Shown here: positions 61,501 through 64,000 of the stretch, in pieces | Layout of the letters: every line of letters begins with the position of its first letter | How positions within the stretch are numbered: the first letter of the stretch is position 1 | Assembly: GCF_037975245.1 (NCBI RefSeq) | Contig: NC_092561.1 | Coordinates: forward strand, 18,638,008-18,702,007 | DNA: 64,000 nt | Source: Apostichopus japonicus | Taxonomy: Eukaryota > Echinodermata > Holothuroidea > Aspidochirotida > Stichopodidae | Direction: 5' to 3' | Notes under the pieces: model-generated | What the model was told of the DNA's origin: nothing | Seen by the model: only the letters and a program-made list of their open reading frames with translations | Databases searched by the model: none | Translations under genes and position numbers: made by a program

Positions 61501-61887
61501 CTACAGTGGAAATCAAAACTTGATCACCTTTCAGGACAATACCATGATATTCCGATAACTCACGTCTATGATGCCAAAATGAACTAGCTGCTGCACTGAC
61601 CTGATGTATATCATTTGGCCATCCCTATCTAATATAGCTGATTACCTGTAGCAAAACATCATCTTTCTTGTGATCTTTGTGATCTTTGACCTGTTCAAGT
61701 TTGGTGTCTGAAATAGGCAGGTTAGTAAGCACCATACGGACATGTAGCTCAATTTCATCCTCAAGTGTACCTTTACCAGTCAGTGGCAAGTATGCACGAG
61801 AGAGCGCATCAGCTATGTGCATCTCTTTGCCTGGATTACGGACAATTTTCACCTGATATTTCTGGAGTCTGAGCATCAGAGGTTTCC

Positions 61888-62910
61888 TCATGATTGAGGC
61901 TTATGATCTGACTCTACCTTCACATGTTTCCCATACACAAATTGACTAAACCTTTCACAGGCATATACCACAGCTAATAACTCTTTTTCAATCTGTGCAG
62001 AGTTCATTTCACTTTGAGACATGGCTCTTGAAGCATATGGCACAGGTTTTCCCTTTTGCAACAAAGCACTTCCTATACCACTCTTAGAGGAATCAGTCAA
62101 AATCACCACCGATTCATTGACATCATAATACAGATTAGGGATATACTTTGATAAGTAGTTTGCCATACCCAAAAATCTCATCACATCACCCTTGTTTTGT
62201 GGTGTTGGCATTTTGGTGACTGCCTCCACTTTTGTGTGACCTGGTTTTATACCCTGTTTTGACAATACATGACCCAAGTAGTTGATTTCTTCTTTAGCAA
62301 TTCCACATTTCTCAATGTTGAACTTAAGGTTATTCTGATTAGCAACTTCTAGAACCCTTCTTAGCCTAACATCATGCTCATCCTTATTTCTCCCATACAC
62401 GAGGATGTCATCCATATAGGTTCCAATACCATCCTCACCCTCAAAAAGGCTGCTGATGATGGGGCACTACAAATTCCAAAGGGTAGTCTCAGATACCTAT
62501 AACGCCCAAATGATGAGTTGAAAGTACGAAGCTCTGAACTAGCATAATCTAGTTGTATCTGCCAGAACCCACAACTAGCATCTGAAATACTGAAATATTG
62601 TGCACCATGTGACCTTGTAGAATTTTTTTCTGCGGTGGGTAGCTGACAATGGGATCTTTGAATTACCTGATTCAATCTTTGGGATCAAGACGGACCCTTC
62701 GGGACCCATTTTTTTTCTCTCAACCACAACTAGGGAGTTTACCCAATTTGTAGGCCTATCATTTTTTTCAATTACACCTAGGGACTCAATTCTACTCAGT
62801 TCAGTCTTAAGTTGTTCATGCATTGTTGCTGGAACCTTCCTCTCCTCGCTGCATGGATCACTGGAGGAACGTTTTGCTTCACCACGATCTTGTGCTTGCC
62901 TGGTAAGCAT
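61888..62910 (-). pseudogene. Reverse transcriptase and RNase H part, frameshifted and deleted
   Basis: RT pieces: ELSRIESLGVIEKNDRPTNW, then in a second frame FSISDASCGFWQIQLD and YRYLRLPFGICSAP, and in a third MDDILVYG (the catalytic Y/V-x-D-D region) with LGHVLSKQGIKPGHTKVEAV. After LYYDV the reading jumps to VILTDSSKSGIGSALLQ, which starts RNase H. The usual segment between them is missing, so a deletion of some tens of codons is likely near 62115. Confidence 0.88.
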
Positions 62911-63290
62911 CCTAATCCGGAGGAAACCTCGCTGTACTCCTGGAAAGTACTCTCCTCATCGGTAAGAGTGTTGATACATTGTACCAGGTTGAGACTTCCG
63001 CAAACATTTACGCTCAGTAGTGGTTGTGCTTTAAGGTCGACAACTTGGAAATCCAACCATTGTACAATTGTCTTACATTGACAACGAAGCCGACATTGTC
63101 CCATGACTTGATTTTTTTCACCACTGTATGTAGCAACTTTGAGGCAGAAGACCTCAACCGGTTCCTCCCTGGGCAAACCTGCTGGTAAATCGTGAACGGT
63201 AAGACATTCGCTTCCGCTCCCGTATCGAGCTTGAACGTGACTGTCTTTTTATTAACCTTGATTGCAGATTTCCATTCAGACCGACTCAGA
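62910..63290 (-). pseudogene. Aspartic protease part, frameshifted
   Basis: FKLDTGAEANVLP near 63240-63200 holds the catalytic D-T-G motif (DTGA). The following half (VFCLKVATYSG, VMGQCRLRC, FQVVDLKAQPLLSVNVCGSL) is in another frame, so a frameshift lies near 63165. Retroviral-type proteases process the element's polyprotein. Confidence 0.85.
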
Positions 63291-63419
63291 CATACTCTGG
63301 GTATGACGCAGCATCCTCATCGATGGAACCAATGTAGAACTCATCAGGAACTGATGATCCACCACTAACATCAGAAGAATTATCTGTTACAGTTGTGAAT
63401 CTTTTATCAGATTTTGTCT

Positions 63420-64000
63420 TACAGAACTTCGCAAAGTGGTGCTTTCTACCACACTTCTTGCATATTTGTCCATAGGCGGGACATTCCCCAATATTATGGT
63501 TACGTCCACACCGGCCACAGTTAAAAATGAAAGCTTCCCTGCCCCTGTGTCATTGTTAGGCTTAGGCTTAGGTCAGTGTTATTGTACTTCTTCTTTGGCT
63601 TACCCGGTTTGCACTGTGATTGTCCGCTTGTGTGTACACCATGGACTGTATAGTCTCCAACGTTAGCTGCTCTGGTTAGTGTTTTTATCTGATTCTTTGT
63701 TGTCTCTGTTGCACGACATCTTGATACAGTCTTTCCTAGTGTTAATTCTCCTGTTCTCAATAGTCTTTTGCACAACCCATTATCCTGCAGTCCGCATACT
63801 ATCCTATCACGGATTAGGCCATTAGTCAGTGTTTCGAACTCGCAGCTTTGCGCTAATTTTTCAGTTCTGTGACATAATGGTCGATTGGTTCTGAAATTTG
63901 TTGATTTCGTGTGAAGAATACAAACCTTTCGTAGATCAAATTCTTCCGTGGATTGCAATATCCTTCAAATTTGTTCAATACATCGGCTACTTCTCTTTAC
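63420..64000 (-). pseudogene. Gag C-terminal part with two zinc knuckles
   Basis: The upstream part reads LAQSCEFETLTNGLIRDRIV and GLQDNGLCKRLLR, then CRATE, typical of gypsy gag. Near 63530-63425 in another frame are two CCHC knuckles, C-G-R-C-x(4)-H-x(4)-C and C-K-K-C-x(4)-H-x(4)-C, the nucleic-acid-binding part. A frame change separates the two. Confidence 0.85.

Larger units (their letters stand above)
60560..64000 (-). mobile_element. Ty3/gypsy-type retroelement, decayed, runs off the window
   Basis: Order on the - strand is gag end, two zinc knuckles, protease, reverse transcriptase, RNase H, then integrase, which is the Ty3/gypsy order. The pieces lie in several frames with internal deletions, so it is not a working copy. 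The gag part extends beyond 64000. No LTR could be delimited at the 60.5-kb end. Confidence 0.93.

Overview
The window looks like nuclear DNA of an animal. It is AT-rich and intron-dense, with canonical GT-AG junctions, very long microsatellites in most introns, and relics of three retroelement classes (Penelope-like, Ty1/copia, Ty3/gypsy). Death-effector-like, CARD and RING/B-box genes together with a collagen-Ig-EGF gene suggest a marine invertebrate, perhaps an echinoderm such as a sea cucumber. That placement is inference.

1-2.3 kb is a mosaic of repeat modules in direct and inverted order. 2.9-23.3 kb holds the exons of one + strand gene. Short phase-0 collagen exons of 27, 45, 51 or 54 bp are followed by two phase-1 exons of an Ig-like region and three EGF-like exons. 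Its introns carry (GAT)n, (ATT)n, (TA)n, a (TATC)n run of about 790 bp, an 11-bp C-rich minisatellite and a broken Penelope-like element with a hammerhead-like motif behind it.

23.3-35.8 kb has few genes. It holds a decayed gag-like segment with intron-like splice signals (- strand), a CARD-domain exon (- strand) and a Ty1/copia remnant (+ strand).

35.9-41.5 kb appears to be a second + strand gene. A duplicated 36-bp exon precedes a death-effector-like exon, a short linker exon and a 2.26-kb exon encoding RING, two B-boxes, a coiled coil and a probable beta-propeller. The phases agree (1-1, 1-2, 2-), so a death-fold/TRIM fusion is predicted. This is the most interesting protein-level observation.

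42-54.3 kb is a tandem array. Four copies of a unit of about 2.7 kb each carry one unrecognised conserved exon, three also carry a 110-bp exon, and related 0.9-1.5-kb segments flank the array. 54.5-58.9 kb contains a minisatellite with a unit of about 120-146 bp and an interspersed repeat shared with the first gene's intron. 58.99-59.98 kb has two more DED-like exons (phases 0-1, 1-1). From about 60.6 kb to the end there is a frameshifted Ty3/gypsy element on the - strand, preceded by a second hammerhead-like motif.

All exon calls were made by eye from splice signals, phase and domain resemblance. No alignment, transcript or structure program was run.
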